A DNA stretch of 64,000 nucleotides from Flavobacterium sp. SLB02 (GTDB lineage Bacteria > Bacteroidota > Bacteroidia > Flavobacteriales > Flavobacteriaceae). Location: positions 5,054,331 through 5,118,330 of the forward strand of contig NZ_CP045928.1 in assembly GCF_009664855.1 (NCBI RefSeq). Direction: 5' to 3'. This document shows, piece after piece, positions 27,615 to 35,720 of this stretch. The notes below the pieces were generated by a model. The model searched no databases. It was not told the DNA's origin and saw nothing but the letters and a program-made list of their open reading frames with translations. The translations under genes were made by a program, and so were the position numbers. The stretch's first letter is position 1. The number at the start of each line of letters is the position of its first letter.

Positions 27615-28688
27615 TTATTTAATCTTAGCGCGTTCGTATTGTTTTGGCCATTGAATATCGTCGTTTAATTCTCTGGCGAAATCTAAAGGTAAGTTAGAAT
27701 TTCTAAGGGATTCTCTGGCGAATAAAACTACATCGGCCTGATTGCTTTCCAGAATTGCTTCGGCTTGATGTGCTTCGGTAATTAAACCTACGGCTCCAGT
27801 TAAAACAGCTGCTTCTTTCTTTACTTTTTCTGCAAACTGAACCTGATAACCCTGTTTTAATTCAATTTTTTGGTGTGATACCAATCCGCCTGATGAAACA
27901 TCAATTAAATCTACTCCTTTTTCTTTTAAGATTTTAGAAAGTTTTACTGATTCTTCGGGATTCCATCCTCCTTCTGCCCAGTCTGTCGCTGAAATTCTAA
28001 CGAATAAAGGCAAATCTGATGGCCATTCTGATTGTACAGCTGCTACAATCTCTAAGGTAAAACGGATTCTGTTTTCGAAACTTCCTCCATATTGATCAGT
28101 TCTCACATTCGTTAAAGGGGATAAAAACTGGTGCAATAAATAACCGTGCGCTCCGTGAACTTCCATTACCTGATAACCAGCCTGAACCGCTCTTTTTGTC
28201 GCAGCTTTAAAATCTGAAATTACTTTCTGGATTCCGTTTTGGTCTAAAGCTTCAGGAAGAAATGGTTCTCCATCATGATACGGAATCGCGCTCGCAGAAA
28301 CTGTTTGCCATCCGCCCTGATCGAAATCTAATTTTTTATTGCCTTCCCAAGGAGCCGAAACACTTGCTTTTCGTCCAGCATGTGCCAATTGAATTCCGGG
28401 AATCGAATTTTGAGAAACTATAAATGCGTTGATTGTTTTTAGTTTCTCGATATGTTCGTCTTTCCAAATTCCTAAGTCAGATGGAGAAATTCTGGCTTCG
28501 GGAGAAACTGCTGTTGCTTCCTGAATAATCAGTCCTACTCCGCCACTGGCACGACTACCTAAGTGAACTAAATGCCAATCTTTTGCAAATCCGTCAATTG
28601 CTGAATATTGACACATTGGCGAAATAACGATTCTATTTTTTAAAGTGATTTTTTTTATAGTAAGTGGAGAAAATAATAATGAAGCCAT
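27615..28688 (-). CDS. Old Yellow Enzyme family NADH:flavin oxidoreductase (YqjM-like)
   Basis: This 357-residue FMN enzyme begins LFSPLTIKKITLKNRIVISPMCQYS, whose Cys in PMCQYS is the redox-tuning Cys of the YqjM/XenA subgroup. Other landmarks are HLGSRASGGVGLIIQEATAV, QLAHAGRKAS, the catalytic VHGAHGYLLHQFLSP and a C-terminal FARESLRNSNLPLDFA. It reduces activated C=C bonds of enones or nitro compounds with NAD(P)H, probably in detoxification. It is cytoplasmic. Confidence 0.93.
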   Translation of the reverse strand: MASLLFSPLTIKKITLKNRIVISPMCQYSAIDGFAKDWHLVHLGSRASGGVGLIIQEATAVSPEARISPSDLGIWKDEHIEKLKTINAFIVSQNSIPGIQLAHAGRKASVSAPWEGNKKLDFDQGGWQTVSASAIPYHDGEPFLPEALDQNGIQKVISDFKAATKRAVQAGYQVMEVHGAHGYLLHQFLSPLTNVRTDQYGGSFENRIRFTLEIVAAVQSEWPSDLPLFVRISATDWAEGGWNPEESVKLSKILKEKGVDLIDVSSGGLVSHQKIELKQGYQVQFAEKVKKEAAVLTGAVGLITEAHQAEAILESNQADVVLFARESLRNSNLPLDFARELNDDIQWPKQYERAKIK

Positions 28689-28931
28689 GTTGTAACTTTT
28701 AATGGTTTTACAATATCAATTGAGTATGATAAAGTTTAAAAAGTAAAGTTACGGCATCTTGGTAAAAAGAGAAATCTAAATGTTTATTAATTAACAAACA
28801 TTTAAAGCAAATATTTACTCAAAGTAAGTTTTAGCAACTTACTTTAAATATAAAGAGCAGTTTAATTTTAGTTTAGTATTTAATTTTAGGACCTTCTAAT
28901 GCACCAAAGCCTTCCCCAAAAGAATTCCTTT

Positions 28932-29006
28932 TTAAAATGTATAAATAGTAAAAAACATTAAAATTGCCGCACTAATAATTATATAGTAGTTGTTTTTAGT
29001 TTGCAT
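28932..29006 (-). CDS. Possible 24-residue membrane miniprotein
   Basis: The frame MQTKNNYYIIISAAILMFFT...TF* is one predicted transmembrane segment with a basic N-terminus, beginning 6 bp after the stop of a similar 45-codon frame. The surrounding 758-bp gap holds no larger gene. No ribosome binding site is visible. It is only a candidate, because AT-rich DNA yields such frames by chance. Confidence 0.25.
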   Translation of the reverse strand: MQTKNNYYIIISAAILMFFTIYTF

Positions 29007-29012
29007 AATTTT

Positions 29013-29150
29013 CTAGTAATGGCTAAAATAAAAAAGTGCTTTACCCACGATCTTTCCTAGGAAATATAAAGAAAAAACATAAATTATTATTAAATAAATT
29101 ACCATCGACATTCTGTTTTCCTGTGTGCCTTCAAAAATGTATTTTTTCAT
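29013..29150 (-). CDS. Possible 45-residue membrane miniprotein
   Basis: The frame begins MKKYIFEGTQENRMSMVIYL, continues as one hydrophobic helix (residues about 16-37) and ends FYFSHY*. The polar N-terminal part and an internal LGKIVGKALF tail look more protein-like than random AT-rich sequence. It lies in the 28689-29446 gap, otherwise free of genes, and its partner frame follows 6 bp later. No family is recognised and no Shine-Dalgarno is seen, which is common in this phylum. Confidence 0.35.
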   Translation of the reverse strand: MKKYIFEGTQENRMSMVIYLIIIYVFSLYFLGKIVGKALFYFSHY

Positions 29151-29409
29151 ATTTAATTATTTATTAGTAGATTAGTAGAAATGAGCTCCGGCATTATTTT
29201 AACCAGAAATTTTTATTGAAAGAAAAATAATACGCAATATAATAATTTTAATATTTCATATTAAGACAATTGTAACATTAATTAAAAATGAGTTACTAAT
29301 AAAGAAAAACAAAATGAGCATTTCTTAATTTATAAAGTATGCAACAATTATTAACAAGAATTTAAAACCTTAAGTGTTATCTTGCGGTCTAAATTAAATC
29401 AGAAAACGT

Positions 29410-29417
29410 TACTTTTG
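29410..29417 (+). promoter_or_regulatory. rseP: Promoter of rseP
   Basis: TACTTTTG fits TAnnTTTG, 29 bp before the start codon. A TTG at 29382-29384 is 25 bp further upstream. Confidence 0.55.
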
Positions 29418-29446
29418 TGCGTTAAATTACGAACTAAAAATACAAA

Positions 29447-30787
29447 ATGGATATAGTTATCAAACTCTCTCAATTTCTATTGAGTTTATCTTTACTTATT
29501 ATTCTTCACGAATTAGGGCATTTTATCCCTGCAAAATTATTTAAAACAAGAGTCGAAAAATTTTACTTATTTTTTGATGTTAAATATTCTCTATTAAAAA
29601 AGAAAATTGGCGAAACCGAATACGGAATTGGTTGGTTACCACTTGGAGGTTATGTAAAAATCTCCGGAATGATCGACGAAAGTATGGACAAAGACCAAAT
29701 GGCTTTGCCACCTCAACCTTGGGAATTTCGTTCTAAACCGGCATGGCAACGTTTGATTATTATGTTGGGAGGAGTTACAGTAAACTTTATTCTGGCATTT
29801 ATTATATATATAGGTATGGCGTTTGCTTATGGCGATATGTATGTTGCAAATGCTGATTTAAAAGATGGTGTTTTGATCGAAAATCCAGCGATGATTAAAG
29901 CTGGTTTTAGAACCGGAGACAAAATCATTTCGATTGACGGCAAAAAAGTCGAAAATTTTGACAAAGAGTTAAACATGAATATTATCCTGGCGAAGCAAGT
30001 TTTGATCGAAAGAGCCGGAAAGCAAGAAACGATCAATATTCCGAATGATTTTGCCGATCAATTATCAAAACATGAAAAAGGATTGCTTGTTGGAATGAGA
30101 ATTCCTTTTGCAATAGCAAGCGTTACTCCGGAATCAGGAAATACATCCTTACAGCCAAAAGATTTAATTGTGACTCTAAATGGTCAGGATGCAAGATATT
30201 ACGATCAGGTTAAAACGATTTTAGAGAGCAATAAAGGAAAAACAATTCCTGCCGTTGTTTTACGTGACTTGAAACAAGTACCCGTTACGGTTAAAGTTTC
30301 TAAAGAGGGAAAATTAGGTGTTGGTGTTGGCGGATTAAATATCGAATCTTTAGAAAAATTAGGCTACTATAAAGTAAGCACTAAAAACTATAGTTTCTTT
30401 GAATCAATTCCGGTTGGGTTAACAAAAGGGAAAGATCAATTAGTAAGTTACGGAAAACAGCTTAAAATGATTTTTAATCCTGAAACAAAAGCATACAAAC
30501 AAGTAGGTGGTTTTGCGGCAATTTTTAACATTTTCCCTAGCACTTGGAGCTGGGAAACTTTCTGGTCGATCACCGCTTTATTGTCGATTATGCTTGGAGT
30601 TATGAATTTATTGCCAATTCCGGCTCTTGATGGTGGTCATGTTATGTTTTTATTATACGAAATAATTAGTGGCCGAAAACCGAGCGATAAATTCCTTGAA
30701 AATGCCCAAATCGTTGGTTTCGTTCTACTTATAACACTACTTTTGTTCGCTAACGGAAACGATATTTATAAGGCGATTGTCAAGTAG
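29447..30787 (+). CDS. rseP: Site-2 intramembrane metalloprotease RseP
   Basis: This 446-residue S2P protease has the zinc motif HELGH at residues 21-25 in the first membrane helix, a GYVKISGM loop, two PDZ-like domains (residues about 125-300) and the second active-site motif NLLPIPALDGGH in a late helix. It cuts membrane proteins such as anti-sigma factors in the inner membrane. Four membrane segments are visible. An ECF sigma system is present in this window, but no direct link is shown. Confidence 0.95.
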   Translation: MDIVIKLSQFLLSLSLLIILHELGHFIPAKLFKTRVEKFYLFFDVKYSLLKKKIGETEYGIGWLPLGGYVKISGMIDESMDKDQMALPPQPWEFRSKPAWQRLIIMLGGVTVNFILAFIIYIGMAFAYGDMYVANADLKDGVLIENPAMIKAGFRTGDKIISIDGKKVENFDKELNMNIILAKQVLIERAGKQETINIPNDFADQLSKHEKGLLVGMRIPFAIASVTPESGNTSLQPKDLIVTLNGQDARYYDQVKTILESNKGKTIPAVVLRDLKQVPVTVKVSKEGKLGVGVGGLNIESLEKLGYYKVSTKNYSFFESIPVGLTKGKDQLVSYGKQLKMIFNPETKAYKQVGGFAAIFNIFPSTWSWETFWSITALLSIMLGVMNLLPIPALDGGHVMFLLYEIISGRKPSDKFLENAQIVGFVLLITLLLFANGNDIYKAIVK

Positions 30788-30819
30788 AAAAAAAAATATA
30801 TAAAAAGTGCAAAAATGTT

Positions 30820-30849
30820 TTTGAGAATCTAAAAAATGATCTATATTTG
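30820..30849 (+). promoter_or_regulatory. tRNA-Asn promoter, TTTG-N18-TATATTTG
   Basis: TTTG (30820-30823) and TATATTTG (30842-30849) are 18 bp apart, a full Bacteroidota housekeeping promoter 24 bp before the first tRNA-Asn. Confidence 0.75.
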
Positions 30850-30873
30850 CACTCGCTAAAAAGAGCAACAACT

Positions 30874-30947
30874 TCCTCCTTAGCTCAGTTGGTTAGAGCA
30901 TCTGACTGTTAATCAGAGGGTCCTTGGTTCGAGCCCAAGAGGGGGAG
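30874..30947 (+). tRNA. tRNA-Asn (GTT), copy 1
   Basis: A 74-nt cloverleaf: acceptor TCCTCCT against AGGGGGA, anticodon stem TCTGA/TCAGA with loop CTGTTAA (anticodon GTT at 30908-30910), T arm CTTGG TTCGAGC CCAAG and discriminator G. CCA is not encoded. Confidence 0.97.
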
Positions 30948-30985
30948 CAACTTTTTTTAGCAAACATATTTACCTTTAAGGTGAT

Positions 30986-31059
30986 TCCTCCTTAGCTCAG
31001 TTGGTTAGAGCATCTGACTGTTAATCAGAGGGTCCTTGGTTCGAGCCCAAGAGGGGGAG
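30986..31059 (+). tRNA. tRNA-Asn (GTT), copy 2
   Basis: Identical to copy 1 over all 74 nt and 38 bp downstream of it, probably in the same transcript. A strong terminator follows. Confidence 0.97.
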
Positions 31060-31066
31060 CTATTAA

Positions 31067-31100
31067 ATACCACTTACGAAATGTAAGTGGTATTTTTTTT
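31067..31100 (+). terminator. Terminator after the tRNA-Asn pair
   Basis: ATACCACTTAC pairs perfectly with GTAAGTGGTAT around a 5-nt loop and is followed by T8. Confidence 0.92.
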
Positions 31101-31134
31101 GTATTAAAGTTAAGTAAACTATGGTATAAGGGAC

Positions 31135-31167
31135 GATCAATACGCAATCAATACGCGATCAATACGT
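31135..31167 (+). repeat. Three tandem 11-bp units
   Basis: GATCAATACGC, AATCAATACGC and GATCAATACGT follow one another without gaps. They lie between the tRNA terminator and the GIY-YIG remnant; no function is apparent. Confidence 0.7.
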
Positions 31168-31197
31168 AAACCTGAGGAGCAGTAAAAATTACGCATA

Positions 31198-31332
31198 AAT
31201 ATTAGCAAACCACAAGCATTAAAAATTGAAAGCCATATTAAAAAAATAAAAAGCAAAACCTATATCGAAAATCTTATTAAGTACCCGGATATCATTTTAA
31301 AACTTAAAGACATATACAACCAAAACTGTTAA
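31198..31332 (+). pseudogene. C-terminal remnant of a GIY-YIG nuclease ending inside tRNA-Asn sequence
   Basis: This 44-codon frame, with no start codon, reads SKPQALKIESHIKKIKSKTY then IENLIKYPDIILKLKD, the characteristic last third of the small GIY-YIG nucleases common in Bacteroidota. The catalytic GIY-YIG half is missing, and an in-frame TAA lies at 31183. The last codons (TGT TAA) fall in anticodon-loop sequence of a partial tRNA-Asn. It is therefore a dead nuclease gene whose 3' end was fused to a tRNA. Confidence 0.75.
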
Positions 31333-31394
31333 TCAGAACCCCGATAGCTATCGGGGTTGGTTCTCCCGATAGCTATCGGGACAAGAGGGGGAGC
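31325..31394 (+). pseudogene. Broken third tRNA-Asn: 3' half carrying two palindromic inserts
   Basis: ACTGTTAATCAGA (31325-31337), TTGGTTC (31357-31363) and AAGAGGGGGAGC (31383-31394) match the tRNA-Asn from the anticodon loop to the acceptor end, in order. The six bases between the first two blocks and the six between the last two are each replaced by a palindrome with core CCCGATAGCTATCGGG. The 5' half is missing. It cannot make a tRNA. Confidence 0.88.
31337..31381. repeat. Two copies of the CCCGATAGCTATCGGG palindrome
   Basis: A 22-bp palindrome (31337-31358) and an 18-bp one (31364-31381) share the core CCCGATAGCTATCGGG. The same core occurs at 59991-60006, and a one-base variant at about 14737, so this is a dispersed palindromic repeat. 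Confidence 0.9.
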
Positions 31395-31397
31395 TTA

Positions 31398-31431
31398 AAA
31401 AAAAAGACTATCATACAATAGTCTTTTTTTT
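31398..31431 (+). terminator. Terminator after the tRNA-Asn remnant
   Basis: An A-rich arm with GACTAT pairs with ATAGTC and is followed by about T8, 4 bp past the tRNA remnant. It suggests that the remnant was once the last gene of a tRNA run. Confidence 0.85.
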
Positions 31432-31591
31432 GTTTTATAATGTTTGTATTGAATCCAAATTTTACCACATTTCAATTACACCCTTAGTTTCAACAGTAAG
31501 ATTGTATCAAGAGATGTATTGCGTTCCAACGATTGAAACCGTGAGCTATGCTCAAACACCTATGATCATAATTCTTTTCAAGAATTAACCT

Positions 31592-32299
31592 CTAGTTCCT
31601 CACCAATTTATTATGTTTTACTACATTGTTGCTAGTATTTTTACTTTCAAACAATAGCATCGCTTCATTTGCTTTGCCCATTTGATTGATACCTTTTAGA
31701 GATTCTGCGTAACGATAATAATACATGGCATCTAAATCTGTTTTCATAATAAACAGTTCTTCGTAGTATTTGGCTGCTGTAGCCAAATCACCATCAAAAT
31801 AAGCCCTGTCTGCCACTTTTGTCAGCATCTCTATGGATTTGTAGCCTTTGCCTAAAACTTTCGCATAGGTGTCGACTACATCAATCGTTACATATTTTGG
31901 ATCTTCGGTTGGAGCGATTACTTCGACTTTGATTGGCGGGATATCTGTAGCGCTGCTATCAATAAAGGTTTTCGACTGTAAGGCTACATCAACTTTTTTT
32001 ACTTTGGATTTTCTATATATTGGAGTGACCACTCTGGTATTATTGGGCCCGAGGTCATAAGTATTGACCATGCCTAATTTTGAAACTTCATATTTGGTAA
32101 TTCTTTTCCCAAAAGTCATATTAATGGTCTCCTCTACATAATAGCCTACAATTACCAAATTTTCTTTAGAGGAATTATCAGAACGCACGGTTGCATTCTC
32201 AATTGCTGTAATGGCGGCAGCATTATCTTTGCTTTGCCCGAAACAGCTAAAAGAAAAATTAAACACAATTACCATAAAAAGTATTCCATAAGTTTTCAT
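31592..32299 (-). CDS. Exported TPR-containing protein of unknown function
   Basis: This 235-residue protein has a signal peptide (MKTYGILFMVIVFNFSFSCFGQ). Its C-terminal part, KVADRAYFDGDLATAAKYYEELF then YYYRYAESLKGINQMGKANE, forms one or two TPR hairpins. They closely resemble the TPR that precedes the OmpA part in Bacteroidota PorE/OmpA-like proteins, but no OmpA domain follows. The middle has no recognisable motif. Cell-envelope location is likely; the function is unknown. It could be a shortened relative of such OmpA-linked proteins. Confidence 0.78.
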   Translation of the reverse strand: MKTYGILFMVIVFNFSFSCFGQSKDNAAAITAIENATVRSDNSSKENLVIVGYYVEETINMTFGKRITKYEVSKLGMVNTYDLGPNNTRVVTPIYRKSKVKKVDVALQSKTFIDSSATDIPPIKVEVIAPTEDPKYVTIDVVDTYAKVLGKGYKSIEMLTKVADRAYFDGDLATAAKYYEELFIMKTDLDAMYYYRYAESLKGINQMGKANEAMLLFESKNTSNNVVKHNKLVRN

Positions 32300-32440
32300 G
32301 ATGGTTTGAGATTATTCATTCAATATAAATAACTGATATAAAGATAGTTAATATTTTATTTCGTTATATTATAAAACCTATAAAATCCCATAAAAAAACG
32401 TTTAAACGTAATATATAAGTTTAGTTTCCAATATTTCAAC

Positions 32441-32476
32441 AAAAAAAGCGCCACAATCTAATTGTAGCGCTTTTTT
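32441..32476. terminator. Two-way terminator downstream of the C1 peptidase gene
   Basis: AAAAAAGCGC-c-ACAAT pairs with ATTGT-a-GCGCTTTTTT around a 3-nt loop. With A and T runs on both sides it can end transcripts in either direction; the gene it serves stops at 32501 on the minus strand. Confidence 0.85.
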
Positions 32477-32500
32477 AATATTATAAAATCTGGAATAAAC

Positions 32501-33697
32501 TTAAACCCCTAACTTCTTAGCAATTTCAGTTGGAATTCCGCCTTTGTTTAGTAACAAAGCGGTTGTTTTATATTTCACAAAGTTTTTAGTCACAAACAAG
32601 TATCCTTTGTAGTCGTTTGTTGCTCCCCATGAATTTTTTACGATGTAATATTCTTTTCCGGTCTGGTCTTTTGCAATACCTATAATGTGCATTCCGTGAT
32701 CGTCTGTTGTAGTGTAGTTATCAAACGCAGCCTGACGCATTTCTGGAGTAATTTCCGGTTCAGCTTTTGGTCCGTTGAACATGTCTGCTTTTTCTTCGGC
32801 AGTCATATCATCAAATTTCTTTGTTGACACATAAGCTACACCGTTTTTCCAGCTAAAGCTTTTCTCGCTTACATCAGTTGCCCAGGCTACCGTGTATCCT
32901 TTTTTCAAAGCATTGTCGATAACATCGGTCATGTCGTTTACTTTTACGTTGTAGACCTGATCAAATGACCAGTTGTCTGGTACCATCATAGTTGTTTTTT
33001 GGTAATACGGAGACGTTGTAAACGATGAAATCTCTACATACTCATCAGGATTAATTCCCACTACTTCTTTAGCAAAAGTTTGTGGCGTGTAGTTTTTTCC
33101 TTTGTAGGCAAAGTTTTCTGGTACAGTTCCTAAATAAGAATCGATAACTGCAGTGTAGGCTTTTTTCCAGTTTGGCGTTAATTCTCCGTTAGGGTTTTTA
33201 ACTACAGCAGTCAAAACACCTTCGATAAGCGCTGCCATTTCGCCAAATTTATTTTTATCTGTTCCGTAGTTTAATCCTGTGTAAACTTCTCTTGGTACAG
33301 TTCCGTATTTTTTATACATATTAATCACATCGTGTAATGCTCCACCGTCGCCTAAAGTAACAGCTCCGTGCATACGTACATAATTAACCCCTTTTTCTAC
33401 ATAAACGTTTCTTGCAGAGTAAATCTGAGATAATTCTACCGGTTGTTTTCCTAAACGAATCATTTCTGACTCTAAGAAAGAGTTGGTAGAATAACTCCAA
33501 CATGTTCCTGAAGAACCCTGAAGTTTTACAGAAGTAGTTCCTAAATTGATTACGTCAGTGAATTTAAAGTTTTCTTTACTTTTTTCGCTTGCATTCAGTT
33601 TTAGTGAATTCACTAAAATGTCTTGTGCAAAACAGCCGGTTGCTCCAACAAAAAAAACCGAAGCAGCAAGTACTGATTTGAATGAAAATGTATTCAT
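32501..33697 (-). CDS. Exported C1 papain-like peptidase (aminopeptidase C/bleomycin hydrolase type)
   Basis: This 398-residue protein has a signal peptide ending TGCFAQ. The Cys active site is in QGSSGTCWSYSTNSFLESE, the His in DDHGMHIIGIAKD and the Asn in YYIVKNSWGATND, which is the complete papain triad. The segment order and the long region between Cys and His match the aminopeptidase C/bleomycin hydrolase branch found in Bacteroidota. It probably trims peptides in the periplasm. No T9SS domain is present. Confidence 0.93.
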   Translation of the reverse strand: MNTFSFKSVLAASVFFVGATGCFAQDILVNSLKLNASEKSKENFKFTDVINLGTTSVKLQGSSGTCWSYSTNSFLESEMIRLGKQPVELSQIYSARNVYVEKGVNYVRMHGAVTLGDGGALHDVINMYKKYGTVPREVYTGLNYGTDKNKFGEMAALIEGVLTAVVKNPNGELTPNWKKAYTAVIDSYLGTVPENFAYKGKNYTPQTFAKEVVGINPDEYVEISSFTTSPYYQKTTMMVPDNWSFDQVYNVKVNDMTDVIDNALKKGYTVAWATDVSEKSFSWKNGVAYVSTKKFDDMTAEEKADMFNGPKAEPEITPEMRQAAFDNYTTTDDHGMHIIGIAKDQTGKEYYIVKNSWGATNDYKGYLFVTKNFVKYKTTALLLNKGGIPTEIAKKLGV

Positions 33698-33940
33698 AAT
33701 ATTTATTTAATGATTTAATAAATTAGTTGTGGTAATTTATTTTTTGTTACAAAACAATTAAATTTTATACAAAAAAGCTAAGGTTTAACCGTTAATATTT
33801 ACAAAATATTTTTATTAAGCTATAATCTCTTACAAAATATGCAAAACCGTAACTCAAACAGAATCAAAAACAAATGATTTTTACTTTTAACAAATATGTA
33901 GTAATTTGGCTGGTGTAAATGCCACTCACAATCCTGAAAA

Positions 33941-34738
33941 ATGTTCGAACTCGAAAAAGAAAAATATTTGGGTAATACCAAAAATAGCTTCAACAACAAG
34001 CAAGGCATTGCGGTTGTCGAAACGGAGTATCAGCAAAAGGTTTACGAAGGATGGCATTCGCATAATAATGCACACATTACGCTATTCCTGAAAGGCGGAA
34101 CGGCCGAAAAACGAAAAAACTCCACTAAGGTTGTGGGTCCGGGTTCGTTATTATTTTACCACAGCGACGAATTACATCTTAATCAGGATACTCTTTTCCC
34201 TTCTAAAAACATCAATATCGAAATAGAAGAAAACCTGCTGAAAGAACTTCAAATCTCTGAAGCCATTATCGAAAAATCGATCCGGAATACTGCGCTTACC
34301 AAATTTTTGATTCTGAAGATTTTTAAAGAATCGATGGTGGCTGATCCTTTTTCCGGCGATACGATCAACATGTTATTTGCACAATTATCGAATGCTAACA
34401 CACATATGGAAAAATACGAAAAAAGTCCGTTTTGGGTAAAGAGTTTAAACGAATTACTGAATGATTGCTGGAACGAAAATCCAAACTTGCAGGATCTGGC
34501 TCAGGTTTTAAACTTAAATCCTATCACGATATCCAAGCATTTCCCTAAATATTTTGGCTGTACTTTAGGTGAATATATGCGCCGCATAAAAATAGACCGT
34601 TCGCTTTCGCTAATAGAATCTAACCAAACTAATTTGACCGAAATTAGTTTTCAATGCGGATTTGCAGATCAAAGTCATTTTATAAGAACCTTCAAAAATC
34701 AAACGGGATTTTTACCCAAACAATTTCAAAAATTATAA
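33941..34738 (+). CDS. AraC family transcriptional regulator
   Basis: This 265-residue protein has an N-terminal cupin-like sensing domain (GWHSHNNAHITLFLKGG, with FYHSDELHLNQ) and a C-terminal double helix-turn-helix (LAQVLNLNPITISKHFPKYFG and EISFQCGFADQSHFIRTFKNQTGFLP). It is a DNA-binding activator or repressor with an unknown small-molecule cue. The CPBP protease gene follows 79 bp downstream on the same strand and is the obvious candidate target. Confidence 0.92.
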   Translation: MFELEKEKYLGNTKNSFNNKQGIAVVETEYQQKVYEGWHSHNNAHITLFLKGGTAEKRKNSTKVVGPGSLLFYHSDELHLNQDTLFPSKNINIEIEENLLKELQISEAIIEKSIRNTALTKFLILKIFKESMVADPFSGDTINMLFAQLSNANTHMEKYEKSPFWVKSLNELLNDCWNENPNLQDLAQVLNLNPITISKHFPKYFGCTLGEYMRRIKIDRSLSLIESNQTNLTEISFQCGFADQSHFIRTFKNQTGFLPKQFQKL

Positions 34739-34817
34739 GGGAGGCAAATTTCATTCTATTTTTTGGTTTTGGCGCGATTTACATTTGCTTCATCATAAAT
34801 CATAAAAACACAATCAA

Positions 34818-35678
34818 ATGGAAACGCTTACTTTAAAACAAAGAACTTTTAATTCTCCTATAACCAAAATTATCCTTGCCTTACTTACTTTTATGGCGGT
34901 TGTTATTATTGGTCAGCAAATTGCGGTAAAATTACTTGGTTTAACTTCTCTCGATAAAGACTACCGAAATCTTCTCAAAGGTCTTTTTGTTTCGGCATCG
35001 TGCGTTTTTAATTATATCCTTTTCTTTAAAAAATATGACAAAAGAACCGTAACCGAGTTTGCTTCAAAAGGTCTTGCAAAAAATCTAATCATTGGTACTT
35101 CAATTGGTTTTATGCTGCAATCGCTTACTATTTTAGTAATTTACCTTAACGGAAGTTACAGCGTTATCAACATCAACCCCGTTTCGTTTATCCTGATTCC
35201 GTTTGCCCTTATGTTTACCGTGGCCATTATTGAAGAAATATTGATACGAGGCATTATATTTAGAATTATGGAAGAAAAACTGGGGAGCTATATTGCTTTG
35301 ACCATTTCGTCACTACTATTTGGTGCTTTGCATCTGGCAAATCCTCACAGTAGTTTAATTTCGGGAATATGCATTACTACCGCAGGTTTTTTGATGGGTG
35401 CTGCTTTTATTTACAGCCGTAGTTTATGGATGCCAATTGCTTTACATTTTGCGTGGAATTTTACCCAATCAGGGATTTTTGGCGCGATCACTTCCGGAAA
35501 CGAAAAAACAAAGAGTTTGTTAGAAGCCAAAATACAAGGTCCGGAATTTATTACCGGTGGAGCATTTGGTCCCGAAGGATCGATACAGGCAATTGCTTTT
35601 TGTGCTTTAGGAACCCTAATATTATTAATTTTGAGCCGCAAGGAAAACAAAATCATTAAACCGTATTGGAAGAAATAA
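34818..35678 (+). CDS. CPBP family intramembrane metalloprotease (Abi/Rce1-like)
   Basis: This 286-residue polytopic protein shows the three family motifs in order: EEILIRG (EExxxR), FGALHL (FxxxH) and HFAWNFTQ (HxxxN). About eight hydrophobic segments are visible. Relatives process prenylated proteins in eukaryotes, or in bacteria confer bacteriocin immunity or self-protection. Its substrate here is unknown. It is likely paired with the AraC regulator upstream. Confidence 0.9.
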   Translation: METLTLKQRTFNSPITKIILALLTFMAVVIIGQQIAVKLLGLTSLDKDYRNLLKGLFVSASCVFNYILFFKKYDKRTVTEFASKGLAKNLIIGTSIGFMLQSLTILVIYLNGSYSVININPVSFILIPFALMFTVAIIEEILIRGIIFRIMEEKLGSYIALTISSLLFGALHLANPHSSLISGICITTAGFLMGAAFIYSRSLWMPIALHFAWNFTQSGIFGAITSGNEKTKSLLEAKIQGPEFITGGAFGPEGSIQAIAFCALGTLILLILSRKENKIIKPYWKK

Positions 35679-35720
35679 ATGAACCAATCGGGAGATTTAC
35701 TTCGCCCTTTTTATAAAGCA

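Noticed and set aside
31135..31167. Three 11-bp tandem units as a CRISPR or origin iteron
   Set aside because: Only three units without spacers, no cas or replication gene nearby.
34654..34836. 60-codon frame bridging the AraC and CPBP genes
   Set aside because: It overlaps the regulator's conserved helix-turn-helix codons out of frame and shows no protein features.
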